From Plectrocnemia conspersa (Eukaryota > Arthropoda > Insecta > Trichoptera > Polycentropodidae): 64,000 nt of DNA. The stretch covers positions 1 to 64,000 of the forward strand of contig VTFK01000113.1 in the NCBI GenBank assembly GCA_009617715.1. The letters run 5' to 3'. Of this stretch, positions 23,160 to 35,956 are shown piece by piece. Both the position numbers and the translations under genes were made by a program. The notes below the pieces were generated by a model. That model was given only the letters and a program-made list of their open reading frames with translations. It was not told where the DNA came from and did not search any database. Position 1 is the stretch's first letter; every line of letters begins with the position of its first letter.

Positions 23160-24755
23160 ATCCCATTTACAGACGCGTTAGAGAGGAAACTACACAAAAC
23201 TGTGAAACATTAATTTAAATTTTTTAAATTATACAATTTCAAGGTTTATTAAAATGTTTCTTTTTCATCATAAAAAAAAAAAATTTTTTTTTTGGATTTT
23301 AAATTTTTAAAATTTATTATAGATTTTAGATATGCTTAGTTTATTATAAATTTTAAATACAGTGAAATTTTTTTTTCACTTAATTATTATTAAAATATAT
23401 AATGCTGCGCAGAAAAAAACTATACTTTAAAAAATCATAATATTTTTATTGAAAATAGACAGACGTCTCAAAATTATTAATATTTTTAAAGCACATATTG
23501 TGCTTACTGCCCACTTTTGGTCTAAAGTTACAGATAATGTGGTCAATATTTTCAGTTTATTGGTTCTTTTAATTAGTAAATGTGGTAAAACTGTCTTTAA
23601 TATTTACACATAAAACATATAAAAAACTTATTTTTAATCATAAAGTAACTTATGATGTAACAAAATAACGTTATTATTACTGAAATTTAAATTTATTTTA
23701 AAATTGTGTTATATGTAAATTACCTGTTGATTATATCTCATAGTAATATAGAAAACTATTTTTTAATATTGATATAGTTATTTAAACAAGTGTGTATTTT
23801 CCTTTGTTAAAAACACATATATTTATGACGAATGCGTTTTTTAAAGCCGATTCTTTTGTTGGTTATCGATCTGCATTGAGCCTAAGTCCTTATTTTTGTG
23901 TCAGGTACCTGCCGATGTCTATGAATTAATATCGTAATATTTAGATTTTTACTCCTGCGCGTAAATTTAACTAAAAGCTTTTTAAATATTCACAACCTAC
24001 CGATTTTATTCCTTTATTATTTGTAAAATATGCCTACCCGTATTTATTAGTTATGTAACGGTCTCATTGATTGACCTAACAATATGACATTTGATGTATA
24101 AAATATAAAAATTAATGTATTTTTTCCTAAGTAACTCTTATTGCTACCATGGAATTTAGAAGAGATGGAAAGTTTTTTATCTGCTTCTATACATATAATA
24201 ATAAAAATGTCAAAACACCGCCTTAGAGTAGCACATCGTTCAGTCTTCAAGTTCGAACTTGACTACAATATTCACAGTATTTCGGTTACTACAGTAAAAT
24301 CCTGCAGTTAGAGCTCCGCTTGATTTTAAGCGTCCAAAGCGTTACCAGAGAGCCTGTGCTCTCAGAGCAGTCACATATACTGCGCTCCTAGAACCTTCGT
24401 CAGATCTTTAATAATGGTTTTACACGTAGTAGGAGCATCCATACCATGGTTTCAGTATAAATATAATTTTTTCAGAATCGAAAAACTCCCGGCTTTTTAG
24501 TATAAAATTAGATTTATTTGACTGTCACATTCTCGCGGACTATTTCAAATGACTTTGAAGTTCAATCAACGCCTCAGATACTTTTGATGAAGCTAATATA
24601 TTATGTATTGACATGTATCGATGCCTTTTCTTATTTTTACCAGTAAGTTTGATTCTACACGACAGTACTATTGATATTTCATCCTTATATTCTTTTCACT
24701 TAGATTTTTAATGGTTTTTAAAATATTCTTACGAAGTTAATTAATTATTTTGTAT
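23160..24755. other. AT-rich DNA, no recognised feature
   Basis: Mostly AT-rich with poly-A/T runs near 23270-23290. A mixed patch at 24230-24420 has no assignable feature. Confidence 0.55.
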
Positions 24756-25475
24756 CTGATTCAAACCAAGTTTACTACCTCGCGGCTTAGCCTTAATCTG
24801 ATTCCATCCGAACAATTATCGCATAACCTCGATTCTAACCCTCAAATAACATAATTATCCGCGTCCCGTGTTTGTATAAATCATTTCAGACACACAGCGT
24901 GTCGAATACCACGGGCTCAGATCATATATTAATGAGCTCCAGGGAATTCCTGGCGTTATTTGTTAACATAATGGACGATCATGCATCATAGTTGTCCTGA
25001 CACGGGGACAGCACTGCATGTCCGAAACGAGAACGTCAAAGAGAATTTCATTAGTTCGTCCGTCTGTCATGTTTAATGCGACAATGGTACGAGCATCCAC
25101 GAAATTATACCAGCGAGTTGGGTACCTAGTGCTGTGTGTTAATTAGCTACTGCAGAGCTCGTTCGGCTTCTTTGTCGAACGGAAAACACAAAGAGCCTCG
25201 ACGTGTAGTATCGGGGCAAAAACTGAATTGTGCAAACACACATACACATAAGCCACTATATGTGTGTGCTTGTAGATAATAAAGCCGCTCGGTTAACATC
25301 TTGAAATTTGAAATCTGAAAGTGAGCTCGTTTAATTTATATCCGCCGCCGAGCTCACTTGCACTCGCTTCCGTATGAGCAGATTAGCAATCATCGTGTCC
25401 TCTTCAACCTCTTGTCTTCTGCAGACTAAGCCGACGTGTTCTTATATTTCCGGCCGCATACGTTATTACGTGGAG
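24756..25475. promoter_or_regulatory. large GC-richer island, strong regulatory candidate
   Basis: About 700 bp of non-repetitive sequence with balanced composition between AT-rich flanks. It carries ACAATTATCGC and ATAATTATCC homeodomain-type sites, GTTAATTAGC (about 25137), GACGATCATGCATCATAG, and a long imperfect pairing GTGAGCTCG (25321) with CGAGCTCAC (25352). Open frames are short on both strands. Size and composition make this one of the best candidates for a conserved enhancer or unannotated exon cluster; inference only. Confidence 0.4.
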
Positions 25476-27085
25476 TAGTTTTTGAAAGGCAGGGTTGTGC
25501 CACTACTTTACTGTGAGCTTTTCATTATTAGAGATAGTAGCAAGCACTATGAAGTCTCAGAGCAAATTATGTAATGTGATTTTAACACCATCATATTCAT
25601 ATGAAATATGTCAGGTAACATGCATTTATCAAGATAGAAAGAATTTTATGTTCATACCATATATACATACATACATATAATATGTACAAAAAATGTTATG
25701 GTAGTTAGTTTGTGGGCTATATTTTCAAATATGCCATGAATGTAAAGGTTAGTTTTTTTAAAATAATTTATAAGATGGGCAAAGAGCCACTATACCGAAT
25801 TTAAAAATTTTATTTAAAAAATAAAGAATTGGAATAAATAATAAAATATTACCATTATAAATTAGTATTTATTAAATCACAAAAAAAATAATAGAGAAAT
25901 TAATAAAAGTTATATAGAAAAGCGATTAAAAATAAATTTACCACCCCCTTTTTCATCTAAGGTCGATAACAGATTTTAATTTAAAACCAATTTTGATATA
26001 AATAGTAATAGACTTTAAAAATTGTTTAATTTCGCTATCACACAAAATCGCTTCCAAAATGATACACAGTCTTTTTGAATGGCGTCAGGCACAACTATAG
26101 TTTTGAGTAACATCAAGAGTTGATTTTTTGGGTTGCCAACCAAAGAGAAAAGCGTTTTCTTTTTTTTTTGAAAAACTCTATAAATAGAGAAGGCCTCTAT
26201 CTGAAACTGACGTTATTCAAAGCTGCCTTTACGAAGCGAGGCTCCCTTTAGAATGAGCTGGTTTAATCTTAAAGTCACTGAGGAGGGTCGCAAAGGTTTT
26301 AATTGTTACAAATGTATTGACAACTTTGTGTAGAAATAAATTAAAAAATATCAGGCATGTTTGGACCTACTTTAGAGGGTCAGTCATTGCAATTAAATAT
26401 GTAATATAAATATTATTTTTATCATGACCCTATTATTTTTAATTAACACGACTTATATATACATACATATATACGAAAGTGTTATAATTTTTTTTTTAAA
26501 ATGAGTTTAAAGATTACATTAAACGATCTAAGCAAGATATATAATATATTTTTTTACTTATCATTTGTGTGTAATTATTCATAAAATATCACTTAAACCG
26601 TTTGAATTTTTTATTCAAGAACTTCTGAGAGTTACGAGATATCATAAAACATTTCGGTTTAAGCCTGGGATTTAGATACCTATCTCAACGGATAAATGTT
26701 TATTGTGGGGTTTTCCCCTGACACGAATTTTTATTTTGTTTTGAGCCTTTGAAATCACTGTGAGAACAATCTTTTGGATTTTTTAAAAATTGCATATTTT
26801 ACAGTTATATATTTTGAACTACAAAGTTTAGTTTCAATAACCCAGAATTAGCACTTTTAATTTTGACTAGAAACGTTCGCAAAAAGTATTTTTGTCGTGG
26901 TTTTAAAACACTTTATCAGTGTCAGTGTGTTTTTAGTAAAAAAAGCTTAGTACAGCAATAAAACTTGTGTATATCTTTTAATGCATATATGGGTTATGTT
27001 TTATATATATGATCATTGTTGAAAAAGAGTAATCAAGTTACTTTAGGGAGCTTATTTATATGTATTTATTCAGATTTATTATAGC
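25476..27085. other. AT-rich DNA, no recognised feature
   Basis: Contains CATA microsatellite-like runs (25660-25680, 26460-26475). No transposase or tRNA-like signal seen. Confidence 0.6.
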
Positions 27086-27089
27086 TTGA

Positions 27090-27200
27090 ATTTGGCGGCA
27101 CTTTGGTAACACTGGCAACCTTCGGCGCGTTCGCGAGCGATTGCGGGCCCCCAAGTGTTTGTGTACACTAAAGATCCTTGCAAATCAACAAAACAGAGGC
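27090..27200. other. small GC-richer patch
   Basis: About 100 bp with TTCGGCGCGTTCGCGAGCG and GCGGGCCCCCAAG. Local CpG-bearing patch of unknown role. Confidence 0.2.
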
Positions 27201-27769
27201 TATGATGCATTTTTTAGTGGCCTACGCCTAAATACAATAAATTGTTTTTGTTCCTATTTTCCTTTTCACTTGCCCTCCTCGATCTTTTCACTTGGCAAAT
27301 AATATTTAATTATTAATTTTCTCGATTCTAAAGCAGAGTTTTGCTCAAAGCTGTTTTGCAAGATATGTTACCATGTAATACAATTATATTATTTATATAT
27401 ACTTCGATACGTTTTTATTTGCAATGAAAAGGGTGGTTCTTACATTCGAATTGTTTAATTTAATTAAAAAATAACAATAGTTAAGAACAGTTTATAAAAA
27501 TTCTATATTACATGCTGGCATATTTTTAACATGCATTTAAATTCTCATTAATTCTGTGAGTTGTTTTTAGGAACCAATATTACGGTATTATTAGATGATT
27601 TCAATTACAAGAAAATCAGAGGGATTGCCCGTACTATATAATATGTATAGCTCTAGACATGGAACTTGTCCTATTGCAATAGTGTGAGTAAATATGTATA
27701 CTAATCTGCACTGATTGGAACTTGTAAAATATTTTTTGACGTAAAGACTTTCTAGTGGACGGCGATAAC

Positions 27770-28627
27770 ATAGGGATGGTTTATGATCAAGCGGTAGCGG
27801 CGAAATACTTTCCCTATCGCTCGCTCGCGTTTAAGTGACTAGAGTGAGTGAGAATGGGGCATTCGGAACGTATTTATCGCTCACACACTCTCGTCACTTA
27901 ACACGCGAGCGAGCGAAAGGGAATGTATCTCACCATACGCGCCTGTTTATTGTTAGGTAGAAAGGGTAGGCAATTGGCACAGAGCGAAGCTGTCGTCATT
28001 ACACGGTGTTTATCAAGTATTGAGATGTTGGAATACAGCAAATTAGGGCAAGGAGGAGCATTATCGGGACAAACTAAAGAAATGGCTTTTAAACGTATAT
28101 ACATATTTTAAAAGATGGAATACTAGCAAATCGGTAATTATTGATAAAATGTCAATAGATTCAGTAAAAAAAAAAACTAGTGGAAAAAAAAAATAAATAT
28201 CATAACTGCCAACGAATGGATTAATGTCTGCCGAAATGCAATAAAAAATGAAAAAAAATATGAAATCAACGATATTGCCATGGATGTTATTATGAATAAC
28301 ATGAATTTAGCGTTTAGTGTAAACGAAGATTCGGACTCTAGTTCAGAAGATTCCTTTGATGGATAGATTATTTTGTCTGCAATTTTTGTATTAATTATAT
28401 ATGTCATTCACATATTTAATACATTTTAAAATCGTCATAATTTCCAAAGTATTTAATATAATTTAATAAAATTTTAAATTCTAAATTCACCGTATACATA
28501 CCAAGTTTACAAATTCTAAAGATCCATAGAAGAACCATTGATATTACTTTAGTAAAACTATCACAATGCTACAAGTAAGACAAAAAAAATCCCTTCCGCC
28601 AGCAGCATGTCAATAAATCATCCCTAT
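27770..28627 (+). mobile_element. 858-bp DNA transposon remnant with 15-bp termini
   Basis: The left end ATAGGGATGGTTTAT (27770-27784) and the inverted right end ATAGGGATGATTTAT (28613-28627) differ at one base. Just inside the left end is a second inverted repeat of about 45 bp: CCCTATCGCTCGCTCGCG (about 27811) pairs with CGCGAGCGAGCGAAAGGG (27904-27921), each continuing through AAGTGAC/GTCACTT and AGAGTG-type words. A short frame at 28193-28366 may be the tail of a transposase. Target duplication is unclear, so the superfamily is not assigned with confidence. Confidence 0.6.
28193..28366 (+). pseudogene. probable transposase C-terminal tail
   Basis: A 57-codon open stretch begins INIITANEWINVCRNAI and ends in an acidic serine/aspartate tail (NEDSDSSSEDSFDG) before TAG at 28364-28366. 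An amphipathic segment followed by an acidic tail resembles the end of CENP-B/pogo-type transposases, but there is no diagnostic motif. It lies centrally within the 27770-28627 inverted-terminus element, which supports a transposon origin. No start codon context or upstream catalytic domain is seen, so it is a fragment. Confidence 0.4.
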
Positions 28628-28989
28628 CCAGGTATAAAAAATGGTTTGAACATAATTGCAACAAAAAAACAGTCCATTGAAAATCTGACATAAATACGAT
28701 CTGTTTCATTTATTATTTAAAAATAAATGCTACAAAAAAATAATATTAGAAAATAAATTAATAACAAAATGTAAAACATTCATCAAACACCCTGTGACTC
28801 ACACACACGCAATCAGACAAGTTCTGAGTCTAGAGCTATACATAATATGTAGAATGAGCATTGTGAACTACCTAATAACTAATTGCAACTCCAATATTAG
28901 GAATAAATTTTACTTAACTTTGATGTAGTGCTCTTCAGTTTGAACAAAATGAGCACACAAGTTGGCAGCCCTGCCATCCATAGACATAA

Positions 28990-29215
28990 TCCCCGGTATC
29001 GGGGCATTTATAGGTGGCATAATTTGCATGTTATGGTAATGTCCGACTTTTTGTTGCGTTCGGTTTGAACACACTCGCAGTTAATCGCCAACAGACACCC
29101 TTATGTGGCCTTGTTTGCATAATTTCACCGCAAGACGGGACCAAATGAAATTGGGGAAAATTCCGCGGCGATTAGACTTGCAAAGCGATGCCTGCTAAAA
29201 ACTCTCTGTAACATT
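28990..29215. promoter_or_regulatory. GC-richer island with octamer (POU-type) sites
   Basis: ATTTGCAT at 29022-29029 is a perfect octamer, and TTTGCATAATTT at 29114-29125 is a second POU/homeodomain-like site. The island also has CCCCGGTATCGGGG (about 28991-29004, a perfect palindrome), GTTAATCGCC and CCGCGGCGATTAG. Regulatory role inferred from motif clustering and composition. Confidence 0.4.
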
Positions 29216-29509
29216 TAGCGATGCCAACTAATAATACCCTTGATGTATGACTTCATGATGTATTAAAAAGTTTATGTAGCATACTTATATTTTAGCTGAA
29301 TTTTTGAATAATTCAAATTTAATAATCCATTATAAAAATTAAACGCTCAGACCTTACATATGACTTTGAGAAGTAGAAAAGGGGACGTTCTTCTGCGTTT
29401 TTTTCGATTTCATTTTTTTGTAGTCAGTCTTGTTGATTCTCTAAAGCGAGTATAATTTCATAATTTAATCTTTGGAGATGCAAAAAAGTCACAACTAATC
29501 ATAAAAAGG

Positions 29510-30050
29510 GTCTTCAATCACATTCGAAAAGTTTTGTTGAACCATCATTAAGGTTTATGTCCTTCACGATTCATTGCCACTAACCTTCCGTTTTTTACTA
29601 TAACTGTGACGAAAGTAGACGAATATATGTATTTTAAAAAAGCTTTTGACAAAGTTTATCAAGGATTATTAGGAAGAAAATTTTTGGACCTCGGTTGCTC
29701 GGATGATTTAATTGGATTATTATTGAGTTACTTAAGCGATCATGGCGGCCGATTGTTACAAGAATATTTTATCTCTTCGGAAATTTTTCTTGAATCCTCA
29801 TCACGTTATTTACTATTGATATAAATACGCAATTAAAAATTATTGTGTATGCAAATGATATAAAATTGTTTAAGTGGATTCGATTTGCTGTGGATCCCTT
29901 CTCTCTACAGAGTGATTTAGATTCTCTGTGGAGATGAGCTTTCGTCACCCGTCATTTTGTGCTGAAAATGCCATATTTTTCTCGATCGCATTCACCATAA
30001 AAATATTCCAACGATCTCATTTAGAACATTCTGACTAGAGAATTAGTTTT
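29510..30050 (+). pseudogene. non-LTR retrotransposon (jockey-like) reverse transcriptase fragment
   Basis: Plus-strand frames give, in order, a RFIATNLPFF-like stretch (family: RS-TNLL-F), FKKAFDKVYQGLLGRKFLDL and IGLLLSYLSD (29630-29735), then VYANDIKLFKWI (family: FADD-K-F; about 29848-29880) and FSLQSDLDSLW (about 29900-29930). These are ordered motifs of reverse transcriptase domains of jockey-type LINE elements. The catalytic YADD is altered to YAND, the GVPQGS-containing block is missing or scrambled, and frames are interrupted by stops. It is a dead 5'-truncated or internal fragment; no 3' tail was identified. Confidence 0.75.
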
Positions 30051-30464
30051 GAGATGAAGCGAAATTAACTAGGCGTTCCACTTCTGACGATTCCTTAGTT
30101 ATTTGTGTCTTCTAAGGCACCTAAGTTCGCAGAATTCTCTAATTGGAATAAATATGAAATCCTCTAATAAGCAAATACTACACCCGAATCAAAATAGTAA
30201 TTAAACAAGTAATTGTCATATTAAACTAATTATATCATTTATTCAACATATGAATTTGCCTATGATGATTTTTTTGTAACACTGATTAAAAGTTCAATTG
30301 TATATTTTAAAATTATCCTATTTTTGGTCTGTTTTAAAATAATTATCTGTTTTAAAATATTATAATTAATTATTATATAAAACATGTTCTTTAGATACAT
30401 TAATTTTAAGTTAAACAGTCTAATAACATTTATAAATTATATTTTTTTTACTTAAAATATACAT

Positions 30465-30540
30465 AATGTGGGGGTTTGAACCACCCGCATAATTTGTTAT
30501 AATTTAGTGGTCACTCTAACGACCTTTAAAATAGAGATCA
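30465..30540 (-). other. tRNA-like/SINE-like Pol III box B
   Basis: On the minus strand GGTTCAAACCC (plus-strand GGGTTTGAACC, 30474-30484) is a perfect match to the B-box pattern GGTTCRANNCC. Upstream on that strand the sequence GGTCGTTAGAGTGACC resembles a D-arm. No complete cloverleaf or matching acceptor stem was found, so a decayed tRNA or the head of a SINE is more likely than a functional gene. Confidence 0.35.
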
Positions 30541-31034
30541 AACCATTACGAAAGTAGGGCCACACACAAGACCAAAAAGAGATCTTAATAATTTCATTAA
30601 TAATTTAAAATATTGCACGGACAACCTATGTAATATCAAATCCATACTTTATGCAAAAAAAAATATTTGTTGCTTGAAAAGGACGCTTTAGAGTCCAGAT
30701 AATTGTTTTTACCCGACGCACATTACTTTTGTTCTTCGATTCTTTCGTTACCGATCGCCGTAGCTAAGGACCGTTTCTCTTGAGGCATACTTTTTAAATT
30801 TAAAATTAGTCTTTAATTGTGTTTAACTAATTTTAATTAAATTTAAAATTATTTAATAAAACTGGTCATTAATAATAATATAAATATTGTACACAGAGAA
30901 AAAAAAATGGTTATCCTTGTAATAAAGCATAATGAATATAGATTGCAGTAAACAAATAGTAGGTTATTTAACTCAAACTGAAAGACTAGCTTAGCTGCAT
31001 AAAAGGATAATTAAACATGTTGGAGAGAAAAAAG

Positions 31035-31485
31035 CGCGAGCAAAAGCATTCGCGTTATCCGTGGCATCCGTTTATTCAATTTTACTATTTATACTTTGGA
31101 TTTTAAATAAAATGATGTATTTAAATCGCAGGCTAGTCGCGCGTTTTAAGAGCCAATTGGCGACGTTGAAGAGTTATTTTGCGAATTTCATTCGCAGCCA
31201 GCGTAGCGTTATAAATCCGAAAATAGGAGCATTTTGCGAGAACATCGCTGGTTTCGACCGGATTATCACGCTGCTTTAATTCTCCGCCAGATTTCCTTGA
31301 TACGAGGGGATTTCGCCCCGTCCGGTATTTAGTGTTCCGTTTAATTGGCGGCACCGGTCGCCTAGTTTTCCCTTAACGTTATTATTTACTCGCGATGACA
31401 AATTTGTTTGGCCATTTGACACGCTGTCAAAGATTATCGGTCGAGCGGGCAGCGCAATGCACGAATGAACTTTAGTCTATATAAT
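31035..31485. promoter_or_regulatory. GC-richer island, candidate cis-regulatory element
   Basis: Island with GGCGGCACCGGTCGCC, TTTGACACGCTGTCAAAG (a 7-bp inverted pair around ACGC, about 31417-31434) and GATTATCGGTCGAGCGG. Two overlapping frames of about 72 codons lie on opposite strands (31061-31279 and 31133-31354). Overlapping frames like this follow from composition and do not show family motifs. Confidence 0.33.
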
Positions 31486-32435
31486 CTGCAAATATAATTA
31501 AATTGTGTGTCTTTTCTGTAGCGAAGTATTAAAATTTAATTTGTTTAAAATATTTTAAGGTTATGATGGTAAGTGCTATTTAAACTTTATTAATGCACTA
31601 TTTATTACAATAATATGATTATTCAATTGAACAGTGCGAAATGTTTTTACTATTAAATTGCCACTACACTTTAAAAACGGATTGCGAAAATGTATGCACC
31701 ACTTACCGCTCTCTATTAAAAAAAATAAGGTGTGTTTAATCATTGTTTCTATATAAAAGGCGACAATACGCCCATGTATCCATTTTAAAAATGCATATTT
31801 CAGAATATAATTGCAATAAAAGAGAACTTCTTAGATTTATTTTGAGTTTTATACCCTATGGCGCCCTATGGGTAAAAACTTTTATAAGGGTTTAGAGATC
31901 GGTCGGCTCTAAGCAATGCACATAATCTTTTTTCTATTGCGATGATTTTTTAGTGACTATAGGAAAATTTATAAAAATCCATCTTGTCTGTTTTTTACTC
32001 TCTTTAATGTTTTTTTTATGTTCTCTATCTCAGCAAAAGTAATCTTATTCGTATAAATGAAATAAATATGTTTGACATAATTAACTTTTTCAAAGGATTT
32101 TTTTTCCAATCAGATTTATCTGATTGCTCGTCTTTTAAAAGTGTTTTCATTTTTTTTGTTATAAACAACCGTTTTCTGATTTATAGTGTTCTATGAAAGT
32201 ATTTAATGTGCATTAAAAACGATTAAAATATTTATCACCTAGAATTTCGTACATTGACTTAAAAAGTATTGCATTTAAAAGTGTATATATAATATTTATT
32301 AAATTTATAATAGTGTTATATATTAGATAATTCAGAAATATAGGTCACATTTTTTAATAAAGCAAAAAAAATGCTTTAAATGTTTATTCCAAAGATTTAA
32401 TCCTCTCACACCACTTAGTCAATTCATTAGCACAA
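31486..32435. other. AT-rich DNA, no recognised feature
   Basis: AT-rich; the direct repeat CCCTATGGCGCCCTATGGG around 31855-31873 is the only notable word. No gene signal. Confidence 0.55.
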
Positions 32436-32439
32436 AATG

Positions 32440-33110
32440 TAAAAAACTTTAATACAAAATATTTCGATAGACCCCTATTTGATTTTTTTAAGTGTGGCAT
32501 CGATCAAAATAAATGGTATTCGGAAGGATCAAGGTCTGAAAAATAAGGTGGATGAGATAAAATTTCCAGCCCAGTTCCTTGAAGTTGTCGAGAATCGATT
32601 TCATCATACAGGGACGCGCATTGTCGTGCTGTAGAACTATTAGATTTTTGTTGGCAAGTGCATGTCTTATTTTACTTTCTCGTGCACAGCAAACTAGCTA
32701 ATCAGAATCAAAGCTTGCTGTTATTGTTTGGTCAGGTTTGAGAGTTTCTTAATGAACCCACCATACATAAAAAAATATTTTTTACAGTGAGCCCAGGCCT
32801 CGACGTAGGTTTTGCTATTTGCCTTTTGGATAACCATTGTCTTCTACGATAACTGTTGTGGCATAACACTTATTTCTTATCTCTGCTTCAAGATCCAGAA
32901 GCTTTTGCGATATGCAGATACACGCCGACATGTGTTGTATGTAACCATACACATTGTCTCCAAGCCTTCTTAATCTTCTTAATGTGTCTATGCACTGTAG
33001 AATCTGACTGATTCAGTTTCTCGGCCAGGTGATGGATTGTTTGAGTAAGATTTGTCTATATCTACTGGACTACACTTTGTATCATAATTTCCCGTTAGAA
33101 TTTTTTACAC
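32440..33110 (-). pseudogene. Tc1/mariner transposase pseudogene
   Basis: Minus-strand frames read, from right to left, a helix-turn-helix segment HHLAEKLNQSDSTVHRHIKK (about 32980-33060), a linker with IFLCMVGSLRNS (about 32740-32790), LIVLQHDNARP (about 32610-32650) and SHPPYFSDLDPSEYHLFWSM (about 32500-32560). The QHDNARP segment carries the second catalytic aspartate and HPPYFSDLDPSEYH the third-residue region of the DDD/DDE triad. Several frameshifts and stops separate these blocks, so it is inactive. Inverted termini were not found. Confidence 0.8.
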
Positions 33111-35318
33111 TATATTTACATTCTGCGGATATCCAATGATCCTTTAAAAATGTTTTTAGTGACCGTAATTGCAATTTTAAAAAAATATTATATTACTTGA
33201 AATTTTGTATATTTTTTCATTTGGTAAAATTTCTGGCATCGAATTGTAAATTTTTATTTTTTGGAATACCTCAACACCGGTATTAAAATATACGTATTCA
33301 GGTATCAACGGCCATTAAAAAAACCCGACACTCAAAAGCATCCCAAAAGTGAATGGATTTGATTAAATGTATCAAGCTCACATGCAGTGTGTGCTAATTA
33401 GTATTACCATTATAAATATCCATAACACTTTTGTCAAACACATGTGCTTTTTCACACACGAACTGACCCGCTGAATGGTCGTTAATTACAATTTATATAA
33501 TACATAATTAAAATCCTCGACGCTACATACATTAAATAGCATACAAATTGAAGTAGATTTCCCTGGTCTATATTAGAGATAGAGCTTATTCAAAACTCAG
33601 CAACAATATCACAATACAATTCAAATTGCAAAACGAGAATGCCGAGGCGTGATATTATCGTTCCATTTTAGACTCGAGGTTTTCGGAAATATTAGTGTAT
33701 GTGTAATGTTTAAAGCACGTACTTACAAATTACTTATATATGATACATATCTCATAATTAGTATTTTTACCCACAGCCTTTACTATTTATTTAAGCATAT
33801 CATATTAAGCCATTTGCAGGTTTTTGACCATTGCATGGTGTTTTCATAATTTCACAATTCACAATTTTCAAGATTAATCTAAACATTGCATAGACACTAA
33901 TGTCAGTTGACAGAAGCTAACAAAAAAACATGGATCTTCATGTAAGGCCACGAAGTTTTAAACTTCAACTCGTAAAATATTTCAAGTACATTAGTATACA
34001 AAAAATATTCTATAATTAAAGATATTAAAAATATTAAATTTAGGGATTACTATATTGTGTAAATTTAAAACGATCTTCTTGTTTTCAACGTAAGATAATA
34101 TTAGTACCTGTCGTCTTTTTTCCCCTGATATTTCAGTAACCGTTTTATTAAAAAAGGAGTTACTTTTTAACATTTTTTTATATACTTTTTGTATTTAAGG
34201 GACTTTTAAAACAAATAAAATATGGTCTTTCACTTATGTTTCTTAATGAATTTGTCGTATATAACAGTCTATAACGTTATTTCCCCAAACATAAATTTAT
34301 TCTTGTGGTTATTGCTATTAATGTTTGCAAAAAAACTTTAGCACTTTTGTACCTTCTGCACGAAGGATAATAAAATATGTAAATATTTAAAACCATTATT
34401 GAAATATTTAATTTTTTATATTATTTATTTTTTATAGTTTTTATATTATTATACATGTAGTATTTATACAGGTTGCCCTAATATTCTGCATTTAAATAAT
34501 TGCTTTAAGACATGTATCCATAAATAAAAACCTAAAATTATTAATCAAAATAATATAATATATGTATAAAGCACAATTAACTAAAAATATAATTATATGT
34601 TTAAAAATATTTTATTATGATCAAATTTATTAAATAAAACAATCATTTTATTGTGGACAATTTATTGCTTACGATTGACTTATTGAACTGGCATATATTA
34701 TCGGAATATAGAAATATATATACACTTTATTTTCATTTATTTATGAATTTTAACAAAGAGATCGGGCATTTGTGCATCAAAGTGTAAACCATGATAAAAT
34801 TAACAAATACACAATTTTACCTGTTTGAACTGTCACAATATAAAATTACCCTTTGAAAATAGTAATGAAATTTTATAGAAAAATATTATTGAACAGGACA
34901 AATACAATTTCCGGCTTAAAAATTAAATTTTTTTACATTATTATAAATTATCCCAAACTAGGCCAGAAAAAATGTTTTAGCATTTTTTGTGAACCATGTC
35001 AGGTGAAAAAACTTAAATAGTAAGGATACTTGTACCTTTCTTAAATTTATAAGGGAAGGTATTTTTTATGGTCTAAATTGTTTTCAAATGAATTAGCTGA
35101 GCACATTATGCATCTGTCGTAACTGTCTGCATATAATCTAATAACTCATAATGAATTATGCCTTTCATATCTTACCAAATGCATAACATTATGTTATCCT
35201 CTTTTTAGAGTTGGAATTGTAGATTGATTGGCATCCAACTACGGTCATGATTTAATTTCATTTTCAATAACAATTTAATTAAAAATTAATCTTTCTGTTC
35301 TAGAATCATAAATTATTG
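33111..35318. other. AT-rich DNA, no recognised feature
   Basis: AT-rich with a mixed patch at 33280-33500 (CACCGGTATTAAAA, GTGTGCTAATTAG). No element termini or coding motifs recognised. Confidence 0.55.
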
Positions 35319-35326
35319 GTTGTAAC

Positions 35327-35956
35327 TAGGGATTCCAATCCCGGGCCAAAATTTTGATCCCGGGATTTCGGTATTGCAATTAGTCGATCCCGGGATCCCG
35401 GGACCAGTCCCGGGATAATTTTCATGTTATTTTATCGATAAAAATAATTTAAAATGAATAATACAATATATTTTTAAATCTGTTTTTTATAACGTACAAT
35501 GTATAAAGTACGTATAATTTTATTCTTGGACTTAAAATAGAAAATAATATAATAAAAATTAAAAAGGGAAGGTCTTATATATTTATTTGAGAAGAAAAAA
35601 ATGAACTTTTGACAATGTATGTACATAGGTATGTACATTCATAGACACAATTAATTGAAAACATTATTTTGAATAAAACTGGTCGTGTTTTATCATTTAG
35701 CCTTGATCTGATTTTGGTTCCTAAGCAGCCTGCTGCTGAAAAAGCACGTTCAGACTCACAGCCTCAAAGATTCACAAATGACACGTGCAACTTGCGCAAG
35801 TTTGTACACGAAATATAACGATGTTGTCAATAATAATTCGATTGTGCTTGATAAATCAACCAATCCGAAAAATTCGGGATTATGTTTTATAATCCCGGGA
35901 CTCATCGGGTATTGAAAATCGTTCGGGATCCCGGGATCCCGGAATTGGAATCCCTA
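35327..35956 (-). mobile_element. 630-bp internally deleted hAT transposon
   Basis: Termini TAGGGATTCCAATCCCGGG (left) and TAGGGATTCCAATTCCGGG (right, inverted) are almost identical. The flanks GTTGTAAC (35319-35326) and GCTGTAAC (35957-35964) form an 8-bp target duplication with one mismatch. Subterminal GATCCCGGGATC-type palindromes repeat at both ends (35390-35415 and 35925-35942). A fragment of the transposase C-terminus remains on the minus strand. Too short to encode a transposase. Confidence 0.88.
35650..35770 (-). pseudogene. hAT transposase C-terminal fragment
   Basis: The minus strand encodes CESERAFSAAGCLGTKIRSRLND followed by a short hydrophobic continuation; the SERAFSAAG...RSRL pattern is the core of the hAT C-terminal dimerisation domain. 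It sits inside the 630-bp hAT at 35327-35956, oriented towards its left end. All upstream transposase sequence is missing. Confidence 0.8.

Noticed and set aside
29606..29824. Intact reverse transcriptase gene
   Set aside because: The motifs are in order but the catalytic YADD is altered, key blocks are missing and stops interrupt the frame.
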